64,000 nt of DNA from Ipomoea triloba. Taxonomy: Eukaryota; Streptophyta; Magnoliopsida; Solanales; Convolvulaceae. Under the pieces are notes generated by a model. That model was not told the DNA's origin. It searched no databases and saw only the letters and a program-made list of their open reading frames with translations. Positions 45,962-59,132 of the stretch are shown here, piece by piece; within the stretch, counting starts at the first letter, position 1; every line of letters starts with the position of its first letter. A program made the translations under genes and the position numbers. Location: positions 875,004 through 939,003 of the forward strand of contig NC_044930.1 of assembly GCF_003576645.1 (NCBI RefSeq). Direction: 5' to 3'.

Positions 45962-48163
45962 AGAAAGACGAAATTGCCCATGTATATTCAAATTGAATAA
46001 TGATCATCATTACGGAAAATCTAACAATATCTTAATTCTTTAATTGCCCACTAATTTAGTCTCTCGAATAAAAGCACGCGTGATTATTAGTCGTTTGGTA
46101 GCATTTGATGTGGCAAGCGAAAGTGAAATTTGAGTCTAAATCTCTTAAGTAAAAAGAACTACGGAGTATAATTTATTAAGATGTTGGCCCGATAACATAA
46201 TTAGTTTATCAGTCAATTGTAACTTATTTGACTATTATGAGTTGTTTGACTTACTTAAACAATTAATATAACTCGTAACATTTAAGTGCGATAATTATGC
46301 TACACACTCACTCATCCCCTTTTTGGGGCTGCATTACCCACCATTATATCATTACATACATTAACCTTCTATTCATTCATCATGAAATATCATTCTAATA
46401 CTATATTTTCCTTCTACAAAACCAAACATGCTGTTAACAAAATTAAACCTTGTTTGTGACATTCTTGCAACACATTTGTATTATTAAGAAAAACAATAAT
46501 CATAGTGTCATGCATAACAATATCATAACTCATCCTAACTATTTGATAAAATTATACTACGGTTCTTTATATCAACATCATCAAACATATACCACCATTA
46601 TATAAAGCATATATATAAAAGTCTCCTATTTCTAGATAACTATTATGACTTATGATCTACAAATAGTATATTAAATACGTCCATATAATCTCTATTTTCT
46701 TTTTATAGTATCAATAAATTCAACGCGTAAATCATCATATCATCATATGCAAATACCCTAAAAAGAGTGGTAGAGTGGATAAAATATAATTTTTGTTCAG
46801 ACAGTCATATTTTAGATTCTTATCAATTAATCTGTCATAAGGCTTGCTTAAGAATATATTTATTTAATATATACCAAAAAAAGGAAAATATACTCCGTAT
46901 ATAAAAATTAACAACCAAAAAAAAGTTAAAAGCTAGCTAAAAAGAAGGCCGGCTAGGGTGTCCAAGTACAGGGTAAGTGCAGGACACAAAAATGGAAAAC
47001 CTACAGACACTGTACACATTATATATCATCAGACGACGACATATATTCCATTGTCATCATCAAACGTCCCTGTCGTGTTTTGCCGCCCACACTACCCTAA
47101 AGTGGACTTGGTTTTCCACATTTTTAATGAATACAGTATTTTATATATACTATTGTTACCCTATGCCGCATTTCAACCTTTTGGGTTCCCAGTTTGGACT
47201 ATTTTGCAGAACTTAGGACCATTTATTGGTCTGGTATTCCATCTGCATGCTATTGCAAGCCTTGCCATGGCGTAATCGACACCTGTCGCCGCCATGTTGG
47301 GCGGCCACCGCCTGTTAGACTACTTGTGCATTATTTTTAATTTTACATATATTTCATTGGATTTAATAAATATTTACTTTCTACATACCATTTTTACTTG
47401 TTTATGAATTTAAAAGTGAAAAAAAAAAATTTTAAAAATTTATTTTTAGAGTTTGAGATAATTGGTAAATGAATTGTTAATGTAATAATAAAGTTGAATT
47501 TTATTATTATTTATTTATTGATTGATTTAATCATATATACTGGAACACACATTTTACATTAACTTAAAGTTTTATTCAGTTATTGTACTATACCTATAGT
47601 ATTTACTATTTTATATTTTTGTTAGTAAAATTTGTTCATTTGAAAGTCTTAAATAATAGTAATCATATTTATTTCTCTTTTCGTCTTTCATCTACCTACT
47701 CTATGATGATATAACTACAACAAAATATTTTTAAGAGCGAGTTAAAAAAAATTATTGGATTCACTCATATCTAATCACATAAGAAAGTGGGAGCATGCAA
47801 TTATACTACTATTTTTGTACAATTAAGGGGAGTGGTAATTAAGCATGAGATCAGACTTGTATAGTCCAAATAGTCAAATTGATGGTATCGAAATATAATA
47901 TAATGTCTTTGTCAAAACTTGTTTATGAAGTTGCACCAGAAATTGAAGTTAGAAATTAAACATACATAAGCTAAGCACGGCCGGTACCTGCTGCTTTCAT
48001 GCATGCACCCTAGCAGGAGCTGCGTGCACTGCATTGCAATCTTAAAGAATTAGCTTTATTATTGCGTTAAAGCCAAACTTGGTTGCGATTTACGGTTCCG
48101 ATTGATATCGATGCCTTTTGTATTCAAATATAATCACATTGTAAGGTGAACCATTGATGTACA
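45962..48163. other. AT-rich intergenic region
   Basis: No gene is supported. An open frame at 46958-47275 does not start with ATG and has no recognisable similarity. Several short 'actccgta/tacggagt' motifs (near 46160 and 46892) hint at small MITE remnants, but no borders could be set. Confidence 0.45.
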
Positions 48164-48292
48164 CATTCAGCATATAAATTATGAACATTTAGTATAAAAA
48201 TTGTGAACATTCAGTATGCAAATTGTGAATATTTAGTATATGAAAATTGTAAACATTCAGTATATAAATTGTGTATTTTGGACCCGAGTCCA
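48164..48292. repeat. About 24-bp tandem array ending in a GGACCC/GTCC palindrome
   Basis: Five degenerate units of the type 'cattcagtatataaattgtgaa' run from 48164 to about 48275. They are followed by TGGACCCGAGTCCA (48279-48292), an imperfect palindrome. The pairing of 'cattca' repeats with a TGGACCC..GTCCA end resembles the element at 55594-56159, suggesting a related, decayed copy. Confidence 0.55.
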
Positions 48293-48591
48293 CAAAATAA
48301 TTTGTCCTTACGAAAACGGGCTTTAGTGTCCACTAGAATAGGCCCAGTAGGCTGGGCAGGTTATATATGAAAGTCCAATGGGCTTTGTAACCCAAAAGAG
48401 GGAAATTTCTTCTGTGGGCTCTCGTAACACAGGCCCATACACTGTGAGTTTGTTTTTATTTTTATTTTAGTTTTCAGTTACAGTTACGCTTCAGCGATGA
48501 AGTTTGAGCGCCTTCTTCAATCCGCCGCGAAATGGAGCAAATTGAAAAAGTTAGCTAATCATAGCTATCTTCGAAGCCTCAATTTTCAGCG

Positions 48592-48921
48592 ATGCCGACT
48601 GGAGATGCATCACTTCCTTGTTCTCTCATCGAGAAGGTATTCAATCACGCATTATATGCATGCATGAGCGAACACATAGAGCATGGTTACTTACTTTACG
48701 ATCAATGGGATAAGAATATAAGATCTATTCGGATTATAGCTCAGCCGAATTTGATAACCTCAGACCTGTTGAACACATATCTTCAATTTGATTCTATCGT
48801 TCGATCTGCTGCAAATCTGCAATATATGATGATTATGATCGGTGATGATTACTTGAGAATTGAGCTAGATTATTTGCTGGTCACGTTTGAGACCGTTGGT
48901 TTCTGGCTATCTTGTGTTTGA
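48592..48921 (+). CDS. Unrecognised ORF, probably first exon of an unknown or relic gene
   Basis: An ATG-started frame of 109 residues (MPTGDASLPCSLIEKVFNHA onward). The stretch up to about 48880 looks coding: balanced composition, few rare codons and a hydrophobic/acidic pattern (NLITSDLLNTYLQFDSIV). GT sites near its end (for example after TTGCTG at about 48881) and an acceptor at about 49053 could join it to a piece reading LDFIDALSAKEECFPG (49054 on). Another piece reads MAYEFAQFKTLGLELLEY before a GT at 49242. I could not assign a family and did not obtain one continuous frame, so it may be a small gene or a pseudogene. It is convergent with the MYB-CC gene downstream. Confidence 0.4.
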   Translation: MPTGDASLPCSLIEKVFNHALYACMSEHIEHGYLLYDQWDKNIRSIRIIAQPNLITSDLLNTYLQFDSIVRSAANLQYMMIMIGDDYLRIELDYLLVTFETVGFWLSCV

Positions 48922-49939
48922 ATAAATTACTCTTAAGTTTTATTGGCCTCTGAATATCAAGTTGCTTTGGCTTTCTTTGGCAGTGTGTTTGTCAAGTTAG
49001 AGAGCACACATATAACTGAATATTTATAGTTCATAGATTGCTGAATGGATTTGCAGTTGGATTTTATTGATGCATTATCAGCAAAAGAAGAATGTTTCCC
49101 AGGAAGCGTTTGGCAAGTCACAGATAGCTATCAGCATTATGGAGGATGAAATTTTGCTTAGCTGAATGCACTATGTTTCCAGTAAAATGGCATATGAATT
49201 TGCCCAGTTTAAGACACTAGGACTGGAGTTATTGGAATACTGGTATGCATTCAACCGATTTCTTTGATGACTAGCGGAAGTATAAATTCACTCTGTAGAT
49301 ATTCGTATTTTGGCTGGAGGCAAGTGAAGGGGTAAATTTTGTGCCTCGAGATGTTTAAGCTTTGGATAAAGAAGAAAGGTTGAAATGTTAAAATTACAGA
49401 AATGGATTTCTTACCTGAAAATATAAGTCTTCGAGTTTAACTGTGTTCTCCAGCCATATTTTTTTTACGAAGGTTATTAGGATAGTTTCATTTCAAAGAA
49501 GTCTATACTTGCCACTTGGAGAGAAATTTCATTAATATAGAATGAAATGGTTCTGGAATATCATTATGCTACACATACCCCAGCTTGTCATTCAAAATGT
49601 TTCCTATTTCCAAAGTTGTGAATTCACAATTCATTTGACTGGCATATAATTGATGGATGTAGATTTATACCTTTTACCCAACTTCAATGAGTTTTCATCA
49701 TGAACAACTTTTTAACTAAAACTAATTATTGATTATAAATTTAGACCACCAATCTAACAGTGTTAATGGCTATACTCTAGAGCTCAAGGGCTTCTGTTAT
49801 ACATTATTGTCTTCCTCTCAGTTGAGAAGAGTAGGCTTGATTTACCAAATCAAGCTTTTCTGAGACAGGAGATCCCAAATTGAAGTACCTGGGATATGCT
49901 AACTCAACTCCGTCCGATACTTTGTAGGCACAAGGTTGC

Positions 49940-51949
49940 TCAGTTCCAACTGAATCCATTTAAGTCAAGTTGCTTGCAGCTTGAAGCAACATCTGTTTTG
50001 TCATCTGTGTTTAGGTCCAATTTTGGGCCAAAATAAGGCAGTTTATATTCTTGTGATGTCTTCTGCTTCTCTGGTTTAGATGTATCACTTCTATCAACAG
50101 CCTGAGCAAATAGTTTGACGTCTGCATCTGTTCCAGTAAATCTTCTGTCTGAATAATTGCTGTTGCCATTCCATTTTCCTCCTTGAAGTCCAGTGCTCAC
50201 TGATAAGCCATTATTCTTTGTTTCTTCATCCATTTTGGACAGGTACTTCCTGTTTTCCCAAATGTCGTCACACCATCTGAATTCAGTCTGTTTTAGCCTG
50301 GTCTCATTGTAGAGATCTGTTGACTCCATATGTGCTCCAAAGTTCAAAGATCTCAAGCCCATCTGGCTATTACGCATCTCATGGTCCCTCAAAGAACCTT
50401 CACTGGACGTCAAGCAGCTGTCCAATGAACAATCTGTTGGCTGTGTTGCTTGTGCTTGTTGCTGACAGAAGCCTGGAAGTTCTTTTATCCCTGAAAATGC
50501 TGAGTTTAGGCATTGGTTGGATACTTTAGATACTAATTCTGATAGCTGAGCCTTGGCTGCCTCCAGTCCCATTTTTCCCAAGTCCTGTCTTCCAAGAGTC
50601 TCTTGTGCTTTCTCAAGCACTGCCTGTAAGTATTTTCCTTGGGCCTCTATCCTAAGCTGTAAATGTCGCTGTACCTAAGTCATTCCAGGTAGATATCATT
50701 TAAATGCATCTAAGAAGAATCCTTTATTGACTCTTGAACTAGATATGCAGACCAAATTTTTTACAACATTGACTAGGGTTTGAGGGGAACCAAGTTGGTT
50801 ATTACTGAAACAGTTCGATATTTTATACATGAAATGAAAATTTTCATTTGGTGCTAATTTTGTACCCAAATTAAACCAATTTTCCCTTATTTTAGAGATA
50901 AATAAATAATTCTTAAACAATCTTTTACCTCAAGCTGCTCGTGTAGCCTTCTCTGAACTTCAATTTGTATTTGTATCGCTTCGCTTATGGGTAGGTTTCT
51001 AGGTACAAGATAACATGGCCAGATCAACATCAGTTGAAATGAGAAATGAATTGGATAAAAAAATAAGCTCTCATTTATTTAACATGCTTACGTATTTGCT
51101 AGGGGTCCGATGTTTGCACTGTTCATATGATTACCATTTGCCTCAGGTATCTTGTCTGATCCGGTTACTGCATCCATTCTTGAACTCACTGAATCGTTTC
51201 ATATTTTCTCATTAAAATCTGTCAGCATATATATGTATTACTCAAGTTATTGGATTACTTACTTGCTTTATTGGAACCGCTATTTGCATGCCCATGGAGA
51301 TTCTTACTAAGTCTGTATTTCTGTCAGTTCAAGCACAAAATGTTAGTTTGCTTTATTGTTATCACATAGAAGTATCTTCTACCAGTTATACCATCAACTA
51401 TTACATGAAAACAAATCAAAGGAGGCTTTAGGAATTACAACAAAGGTGTTACTACCCTAGACAGTAAAAATCATTCATTTAGTCAAGATCCTTGTTTGCT
51501 TGGAAAAGTTGAATTAATTACTAGCTCAAGTTTTTGTAAACTAATCAAGGCTGAAATTGGGGGTGATTGAGAATGTACCTGAAGGTGACTTTTTAAGTGG
51601 TATAAGGTTAATCCTTGAATTCCCATTTGCTTCAAAACTGACTTTGGAGTAGCTTCTGCAGTAAGAAGTGCTGAATTTAATTAGCTGAACAAACTGCAAT
51701 TTTTCTGATTCTTTTTGAAATTCATGTTTGTATATACTAACTGTCTGCTCCACCAAGCTGGTGAACTGCTTCTACAAACCGCTCATGGAGGTCTTGTGTC
51801 CACTTCAATCTTGGCTTGGCATCAGTTGAAAGGACTAGTCCTGAATCGCAATGGCCATTCTCACCTTGCATGAACAAATGCCTTTCAGGTGGCATCAACA
51901 TATTTGTGGAAGGGTGCATGCTCTTCCCTTGGCGGTGGTGATGATACAT
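49940..51949 (-). CDS. MYR1/2: MYB-CC (GARP) transcription factor, MYR1/MYR2-like
   Basis: Six coding exons: 51949-51742, 51655-51579, 51320-51263, 51188-51092, 50998-50929 and 50674-49940. All borders are GT-AG and phases match, giving 414 residues. A GARP-type MYB domain is at about 45-100 (AKPRLKWTQDLHERFVEAV, then the motif GLTLYHLKSHLQKYRLSKNL). The coiled coil named MYB-CC or LHEQLE is at about 149-195 (ISEAIQIQIEVQRRLHEQLE, then RHLQLRIEAQGKYLQAVLE). MYB-CC factors such as PHR1 and MYR1/2 act as dimers in the nucleus. MYR1/2 are linked to flowering under low light and to gibberellin homeostasis; PHR1-type members act in phosphate starvation. The N-terminus (MYHHHRQGK) and C-terminus (QLDLNGFSWN) match the MYR branch as remembered. 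Two LDLN motifs near the end could act as weak EAR-type repression motifs (inference). Non-coding 5' exons upstream are likely but not placed. Confidence 0.93.
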
Positions 51950-54900
51950 GTTGCTGTCTTTAATTTGAAAATTACAAAGTAAGTTCCACATTATGAGGAA
52001 TTGAAGTATCATGACAATTTATAAATAGTTTTTATGTACCTGTAATGGATTTGAAATTGCTTGGTGCAGTTTGCTGTCACCCTTTGAATTCTAACGTGTC
52101 TTGATACTTGATCAGAGAAAACTTTTATAGAGCTTTTGTCTACACCGTTCTCCACACTCCAAAGCTGTGCTCAAGGAAGTCTTATAAGGAAATGAGGGGG
52201 TGCTTTAGGAACTGGTCAGGTAAGGTATGGAATCTTGGATAGGGACAACACAAGCTACGTCAATCCAGTCTTCACAGTGACTCAAAAAGATATTTTGTTC
52301 TTTCAGTTTTACAACCTGTGGACCCTTGCTTGCAGGTTATATTTATATTATCAGACCCTGACGCTCAGCAGTTAAATTCCTATGCATTATTGTAGTTTCT
52401 GAAACACTAACACCTTAGAATGGGTACAAGAATAGATTCACCATAGACTTTCTCCTGTGCAGACATATTCCTCTCAAAGAAAAGTTTAGAATCTTATTCT
52501 CCGAACAAGTAGAGGAATTATTTCTGATGGGGAATGGAGGAATCCACTATCTATGATGTCTTGAAACCTTCACAGCCATTTTCACCTTTCTATGGATGAT
52601 TCTGCTGACTAAAGCATCTTGTACCTTGAGAGATGGCCCTCTTGTTTACTTGTTTTAAGCGCATAATTAATGAATTAATTCATTTCTGTCAAGTTATAGC
52701 TGGGATGCATTTCTTCTTCTTTTTATAATTTAATTTATTTATAATATTATTACCATATTGTTGTTGGTAATGGTCACTGTATGATGCAGTTATCTGTCTG
52801 CAGTGCCATAGCTATATGCTTTATGATATTAGCTTGACTATAGTTTCCCCTGAGCAAAGAAAGAGATCGCTATCTCCAAACTCAGTCTTTTATTCATCAT
52901 TTTTCTTTATCCATTTTCTTTTCATCTTGTTTGCTTTCAGATATCAGTGTGTTCTTGTTAAATGAAGGAGCTTTGTTTTAGTCACCTGCAGAAGGATCAT
53001 GAAAAATGCAAGCTACTTTGTGCGTCACTTTCAAGAAGCTTATGCATGTCGCTATCTACACTAGTTCTTCAGTTCTAGACTTCCAGATGTAATGCATGGT
53101 AAATAAACTCCCCAACTTGCTTTCAATATCTATGATCTGTCTAATGAACTTTCTGAATATCTTTAGTGTTCTATCTGTCACATTCTATCACCAAATATAA
53201 TGAGTTAATAAAAGGAGAAGATAAATATGAAAATAGTGGCAGGATTCTTTTTCTGACTTCGTCTGAAGGCCAGGAATGGAATACAGAACTTATTCCTTTT
53301 CGTCTCCTTTAGTAAGTTTGGTACTTATTCAGTTTGGACAGATCTAAAATAGTGATAAGAGGGCTCTCAACTAAATCTTTCCAATTCTTCTAAAATGGCA
53401 AAAGACAGCCATCTCCAAAGCATTGGGACCATTTCAAAAAGGATAAATAATGATGGACTGTACTTGCTTCATTCTTGTGTCTAATGCAAAACATGACAAC
53501 TCAGAATTGGAAGGCCACCACTTGCCTTTCCCCTGTGTTGAGCCTTGATTTGCCTGGCTGAATACTGTGGATGAATCATTCAATCGTTGCTATACATGGT
53601 TACCTATATATATACTTTTATGCTCTTTTGTTGCTTAGGTCGGGCCTATATGCAAATACGTGTTGCTTTGGTGATCTAGAATTCCTTTCTCTTCGGATAG
53701 ACTTAACCACATAATGCATCTTCTCACAAAAAAAAATTCATGAAAGAACAGAATATAATTCTATGGCATATAAAATAATATATGTTCTGCAACTGCTATA
53801 ATGAGTTACCACTTTCCAACATACAGTAATGTGTTTTTGTTACTGTGTGTAGTTATGGTGAGCAAGTTTGCATATGAACAAATATGTCCAACATAACTAG
53901 GCAATAATGCATGTTAATCTAAGGACAGCTTTTTGGTGTCTAAAAGAAGCATTAGGAGATTGATTAAAACCTTTTAGGCCTTCCCTTCTTTTAGGAATTT
54001 AACTTTTAAATACAATTTGCTCTTGCTATATAATAATGAGCTAAACTGATCAACTCCTTCAAGGACATTTGTTCCTTCTGTAATTTTCTCTCTGGAAGGA
54101 TGAATTGATTCACATACGATAGGATATATATTTTGTATGTAGCTTGGAGGAATCTTAAGCAACCTTTAGATAAAGTGCAGAAAGCAGGATTCTCCAACTG
54201 TTCTGCTGGCATGTGGATAGGAATGAAATGCAGATGAGGTACAATATACCATGCCTCAAACTTTGTTAAACTGGGCTGGTGCATAGATCTCAACCATAAT
54301 GAATATGAGGGTTCTCTTTGATCACATAAACAAATGTTGGACATAGTTTCCTGAGATGGAATTTGTAGATGGGACCAAGACTTGATGATGCTTTAATTTA
54401 TTTGTATATATGAGGCCCCCCGGTGTAAAAGTAACCAAATAGCCTTAAAATTTTCTCTACTGATAAATTCATTACCTTCCGTCTTGTTATTATCTTCACT
54501 TTCCTTTCCCTTGTGATGATAATGTGTTTTGATTAGTTATGTGTATTGTGATTAGCCTTTTCTTTTAACACTCTAATCCATAAATATAGAATAAGCACAT
54601 TCTAATTTTGGTTTGATTGTTTCCAAAGCAGTACAATTAGAAGTACTTAAGTTGCATTTTCTTGATGTTACCATAAAGATAGCTGCTGCTGTTGTTATCT
54701 CTCTCTCTCTCTGGTGCAAGTACGGTACACACAACTCCTTCCTTTTACTCATCCGGTCTATCTTAATTCAGTTGTTTTACTAGTGCACTTAGAAAGATTC
54801 TCTACTTTAATCAAGTGGACATGGGCATGCACTGGCCATTTGTTCTTTGATGTACTTTCATTTCCTGGATGATGCGTTTATGTTAATCTAATTCTACTTT

Positions 54901-55503
54901 CAAGGACTGCACATGAAAAACATCTTTCCCAATGCTGCTCAATCATTAGGACTATTAACCTTGAGTGCAGCCATTGGTTGAGGAAGAAAACACAGAGATA
55001 GAAATGACCACGGAATGATATTCCTTGGGGGAGAGAAAGAAAAAGAAAAAGAAAATGGAGGGAGAGAGAAAGAAAAGTTAGATATTCTGGGAATGGAATT
55101 TGAGAATATTTACTAAAGCCATGGGGTCACATTCCCAACCCAAGAATTTAGTTATTCTCTTCCCACAGCCACGGAAAATGGCTTCCTCCCCATCTTCCCT
55201 TTGTCTTTAAGCTGCTTAATGCAGTTTGGATGCTTCTTTACCTGCATGTAATCAATCTATCCTTAAGGATCTTAATACCCACTATGTACCCATGATAATA
55301 ATAATAATAACATATGAATAAATAAATGCATGGGATGTCTTGAGACACTTGGTAAGCAGACTATTAATACAATTGCAAGGTCGAAGAAAATTTACTCTTG
55401 TAGGGGTGTGCTGGGTAAAAAGCTCTGAGCCAAGCCTTTTTTCCGAGTAAGAGTTTATATATACAATTTGGGTCAAAACTAAATTGATTTTATAATGACG
55501 ACG
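51950..55503. other. Upstream region of the MYB-CC gene and intergenic DNA
   Basis: No coding gene is recognised. The part nearest the MYB-CC gene probably holds 5' UTR exons and promoter. Open frames at 53974-54344 are short and unlike any family I know. Purine-rich sequence is found at 55028-55078. Confidence 0.45.
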
Positions 55504-55513
55504 ATAAATATAA

Positions 55514-55559
<46 letters not shown>
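55504..55559. repeat. ATAAAT/TA microsatellite
   Basis: Several 'ataaat' units grade into a pure (TA)n tract ending at 55559, directly upstream of the palindrome-ended element. Confidence 0.9.
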
Positions 55560-55563
<4 letters not shown>

Positions 55564-55593
55564 TGTCCCTGTCTAAGTGTGCCTAACTGAAGG

Positions 55594-56159
55594 GGTTGTT
55601 ATGCCGTGGACCCAGGTCCACCTTGCAAGGTGGACCTGGGTCTACATTCACATACACTATACTTTACATTCATACTTTGTAAACTCTACATTCACACATT
55701 ACATGATTATATGTTTAGTAACTATATTACCACTGTTATGCATTCCCACATTCAAAACTCTATATTCACAGGTCCTATTCTCCATATTCACAACTTGAGA
55801 ACTCCACATTCGCACATTACAGGGTTACAAGTTGTTAGAACTTCTTAACTCTATTACAGATTCACACATGCATAACTCTACATTCACGATTTCCATACTC
55901 CATATTCACAATTTGAAACCTCCACATTCACACATTTCTGGGCAACTCTACATTCACACAATCATAAATCTACATTCACGATTTCTATACTCTACATTCA
56001 CACTTTAAAACCTCTACATTCACACATTTTTGGACAACTCTATATTCAGCAATATGTTTACTAATTTATAAAAAAAAAAAAAGACAAAAAAAGACAAAAA
56101 CGACGTAGTTTTGGACCCAGGTCCACCTTGCAAGGTGGACCTGGGTCCACAGCATAATT
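55594..56159. mobile_element. Transposon-like element with palindromic termini
   Basis: The element lies between two copies of the 14-bp direct repeat TGCCTAACTGAAGG (55580-55593 and 56160-56173). Its ends are inverted repeats: TTATGCCGTGGACCCAGG on the left corresponds to TTATGCTGTGGACCCAGG on the complement of the right. Each end contains the same long palindrome with centre TTGCAA (55609-55642, 34 bp; 56112-56149, 38 bp), so each terminus can fold on itself as well as pair with the other. The interior has no ORF and consists largely of 'ctacattcaca'-type repeats. Flanking direct repeats of 9-14 bp with long inverted ends fit a MULE-like or foldback non-autonomous DNA transposon; the superfamily is not fixed. 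Confidence 0.75.
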
Positions 56160-56849
56160 TGCCTAACTGAAGGTGCTGGGCTATGTTAATAATGGAAGGT
56201 AGAAAAATATAGCCCAAGTTCTTGTTATCTAAAAGTTCTGCATATCTGGATTTTCATACAGATTAAATCCAAACTCAAACTGGGCCTTCACTTATTCTGC
56301 TAGCCTGCTACCCAATTTCAAGGCTGCTCAACTATCTGATGACATGATTGTTCTTGTTTTTGCCCAGTTGCACTTTCACAACTCACAAGCCCCTTTCCCA
56401 ACTTCTACACGGCCTCCACCCTCCTCTCTTCCACATTAACTTTGGAAAATTAACACATTTGAATTTAATATTGTTGGATCCTTCTATATGCTTGTGGTTT
56501 TATCAATCAAGAATTTCTAGTAGTTGAGCAGTTTAATTATAAGATCATGTTTGATTGTCTTTCATAAATTTATACTCCATAGTCATTACATTACCCAGTT
56601 TCTTGATGCAACAGAAATTTTAATGTGAATAATGCTTATTTTGAAAGAGTACTGTTATATAATGCATCAATAGAGAAATTTTTGTTAGACGTTTCAATTT
56701 ATGATTAATCATTAAGTCAGTTAGTGGGCGAATTGATTTGCCTAATAGCCAATCATCAACTTACCCCCATGAAATAGGAATTTTTGCTCGGAAGAGATAC
56801 CCTATCAACTTACCCCTAATGGCCAATGCATCCATGTTTGGCAAGAGAT

Positions 56850-57044
56850 CCACGTTGGGTAACTCCAACCAAGATGGCAAGAGATCCACGCTTGTAACCA
56901 CAAGGTTACGAGTTTGAATCCTTGTTCCCTTAATTTGAGCCGGTCAGTTATGAATCTTTCTTGTGATTCTTTGCTGGCTAGGACCACAATGTGAGATATA
57001 TTCACACTCAAAAAGGCTGTGGTTTCTCTTGTTATAAAAAAAAG
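56850..57044 (+). mobile_element. tRNA-derived SINE, family 2, plus-strand copy
   Basis: GGGTAACTCCAACCAAGATGG at the head, GTAACCACAAGGTTACGAG and B-box-like GAGTTTGAATCC match the minus-strand copy at 30960-31147. It ends in an A run at about 57037-57044. The head is preceded by a local duplication of 'tggcaagagatccacg'. No target duplication was settled. Confidence 0.55.
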
Positions 57045-59124
57045 GGAATTTTTCCATCCATGGCTTAGGAAGTACTTCCCATCTTGAAACGACATGCTCT
57101 TGAGTTTTAGTGCTGAGCTGCTGACTGCTTAATTTCATGAAAATCCTAAATTTCTGTGCTTTGAAAATTTTGTGTTTTGGACTTTTGGCAGTAAGATTAG
57201 CAGGTGAATCCTCATACTGTAGGGAACCAAGATTGTAACCACTTAAGTTGGTTGCCGTGAAGAATCTCTATCTCTCTTATAAACCTCCAAACAAAAAAGT
57301 TTTCTACCTTCAGCTCCATCCATCTTATGTGGAAGCTGGGCTGCAGAGCATTTCACGTTCTGAGGCCCCAGAAGCATGGCCACCCACCACTTTGTCATGC
57401 TTTAAAAAGTAGTTCTCTTTATTAGCTTGGAGATTTGGTGGTGGGATATGATTCCCACACCTTAGAAAAGCAAAGTGCACGATGATTATGAGACTAAAAT
57501 CGTTATTTTGTATAAATATTGAGGTAAAAAATATACAGAAACAAGGTTTATTCAGTGTACACCATAGAGTAGTTGTTACGGTTTCATTCATCATCTAGAG
57601 ATACAGTTTTTTTCTTAGATACTCCATACAATTTTGATAGAAAGAGTCATTTCTTTATGTTGGCAGCGTTTCATCTCATCTAGGTCATCTAGGTCACATC
57701 AATATATGGTCCATGGAGCAACCCACAGGGTCAAATTTTTGCATCATTTCTCTACTCTGCTGTCGATTTCGAGATACTAGATGGATTCATCTATTCCTCT
57801 GTGCCACAACTTTTTTCTTTATTGGATTTTTACATCACAGGAAGTTGGTGAGCTCTGCATCCAACACTGTTCATTGTGCCATTGTGGTTTCTGCAAACAT
57901 AATGGTGCAGCCCGCAATTTTCACAGGTCAATTGTCATCCATCCATGTGGTTGTCCATTCATCTTATCTTATCTTATTAAATTCATATACTAACCTTAAT
58001 TGTTCTAATCTTGTGATTTCTGGATGCTGCAGAATTAAACAAAAGCTCATGCCTAGAACATTATTCCATCCCATTTGGCACAACGAATCAAGAGGTACTA
58101 GAATGTCACATCAAGTAAAATATAATAAGAGATAAGTTAAGAAGCAAAACTCTTTCATTTGTATAAAAGGATTTGAATTTAATGTAATGTGTTTTGCTAA
58201 AGAGTCTTAACTCCTTACTATTACCTACAAAATCATCATGTTATGCCTAATACTTAGTATGGTGTACGATACTTTCACAATTACAAAATGCAAATTCAAA
58301 TTTTTGGTATATTTAAAAAAATAGAAATGAATTCAAGATATTTTATATAAAATATTGATATCACAAAATTATAAAATTCATGACAAAACAAGTTCAAATT
58401 CACATAATTAATTCAACCGTCCTCCATTATATGTACTAACTCATATATTTCAATCAATTACATACAAATATATTTTTGTTGCATTTATGTGGTCTGCTGT
58501 AAGTGGAATCCTTGCGCATCCCACTTTGTATACTTGTATTTGTCAAATAAGCTTTAGCCTATTAGTTAAAATTGAGATAGAGACATTAAAGTTTAATTTT
58601 TTAAGTTTAATTTTTTTTTTCCCTTTTGTGAAGAAGAAACTTATAGCATTAAAAAGACACTGTACAACAAGTTCGTCAAGAAGGTGTTGGCAAGAATTGA
58701 ATTCGTAACTTTCAGGTACAAGAATCATGTTCCATTCACTTAACCACCCCTTTCAGACTGTTTAATTCTTATTTTGTATATTTATGAGTGTAACTTGTAT
58801 TAATTTTATTATTTGAAACTTGAGAGTATTCAACCTTCCAATTTGTTGGGTGTGTGTGTATATGTTATCTTCCAAAACGAAAGTAAAAAAATGCTTATTT
58901 CTACCTTAATATATAAGCAATATAATTTATCCAAAAAATATATATATATAAGCAATATAATATTACAATAGGGAAAATTATGAGAGCTGTGTATAGAGAG
59001 ACGAAGACAAAGCTACAGTTAGAAAGTTTCACAAAATATTGCTCATTTTAGCAGACTTTGGATTGTCACTTGTCAGCAACTATATATATTATTAGTGCAG
59101 ACATAAAGTTATCTGCATGTGAAC
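57045..59124. other. Intergenic region
   Basis: AT-rich DNA upstream of the carbonic anhydrase gene. An open frame at 57713-58135 (140 residues) has no recognisable similarity and unusual composition for a plant protein. No gene is supported. Confidence 0.45.
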
Positions 59125-59132
59125 TATATACA
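59125..59132 (+). promoter_or_regulatory. TATA box of the carbonic anhydrase gene
   Basis: TATATACA about 100 bp before the start codon. It predicts a leader of roughly 70 nt. Confidence 0.55.

Noticed and set aside
46958..47275. 105-codon plus-strand open frame
   Set aside because: It begins at GTG, not ATG; hydrophobic composition follows from T-rich DNA and no family is recognised.
57713..58135. 140-codon plus-strand open frame
   Set aside because: No recognisable domain, Cys/His/Phe-rich AT-driven composition, and overlapping alternative frames of similar quality.
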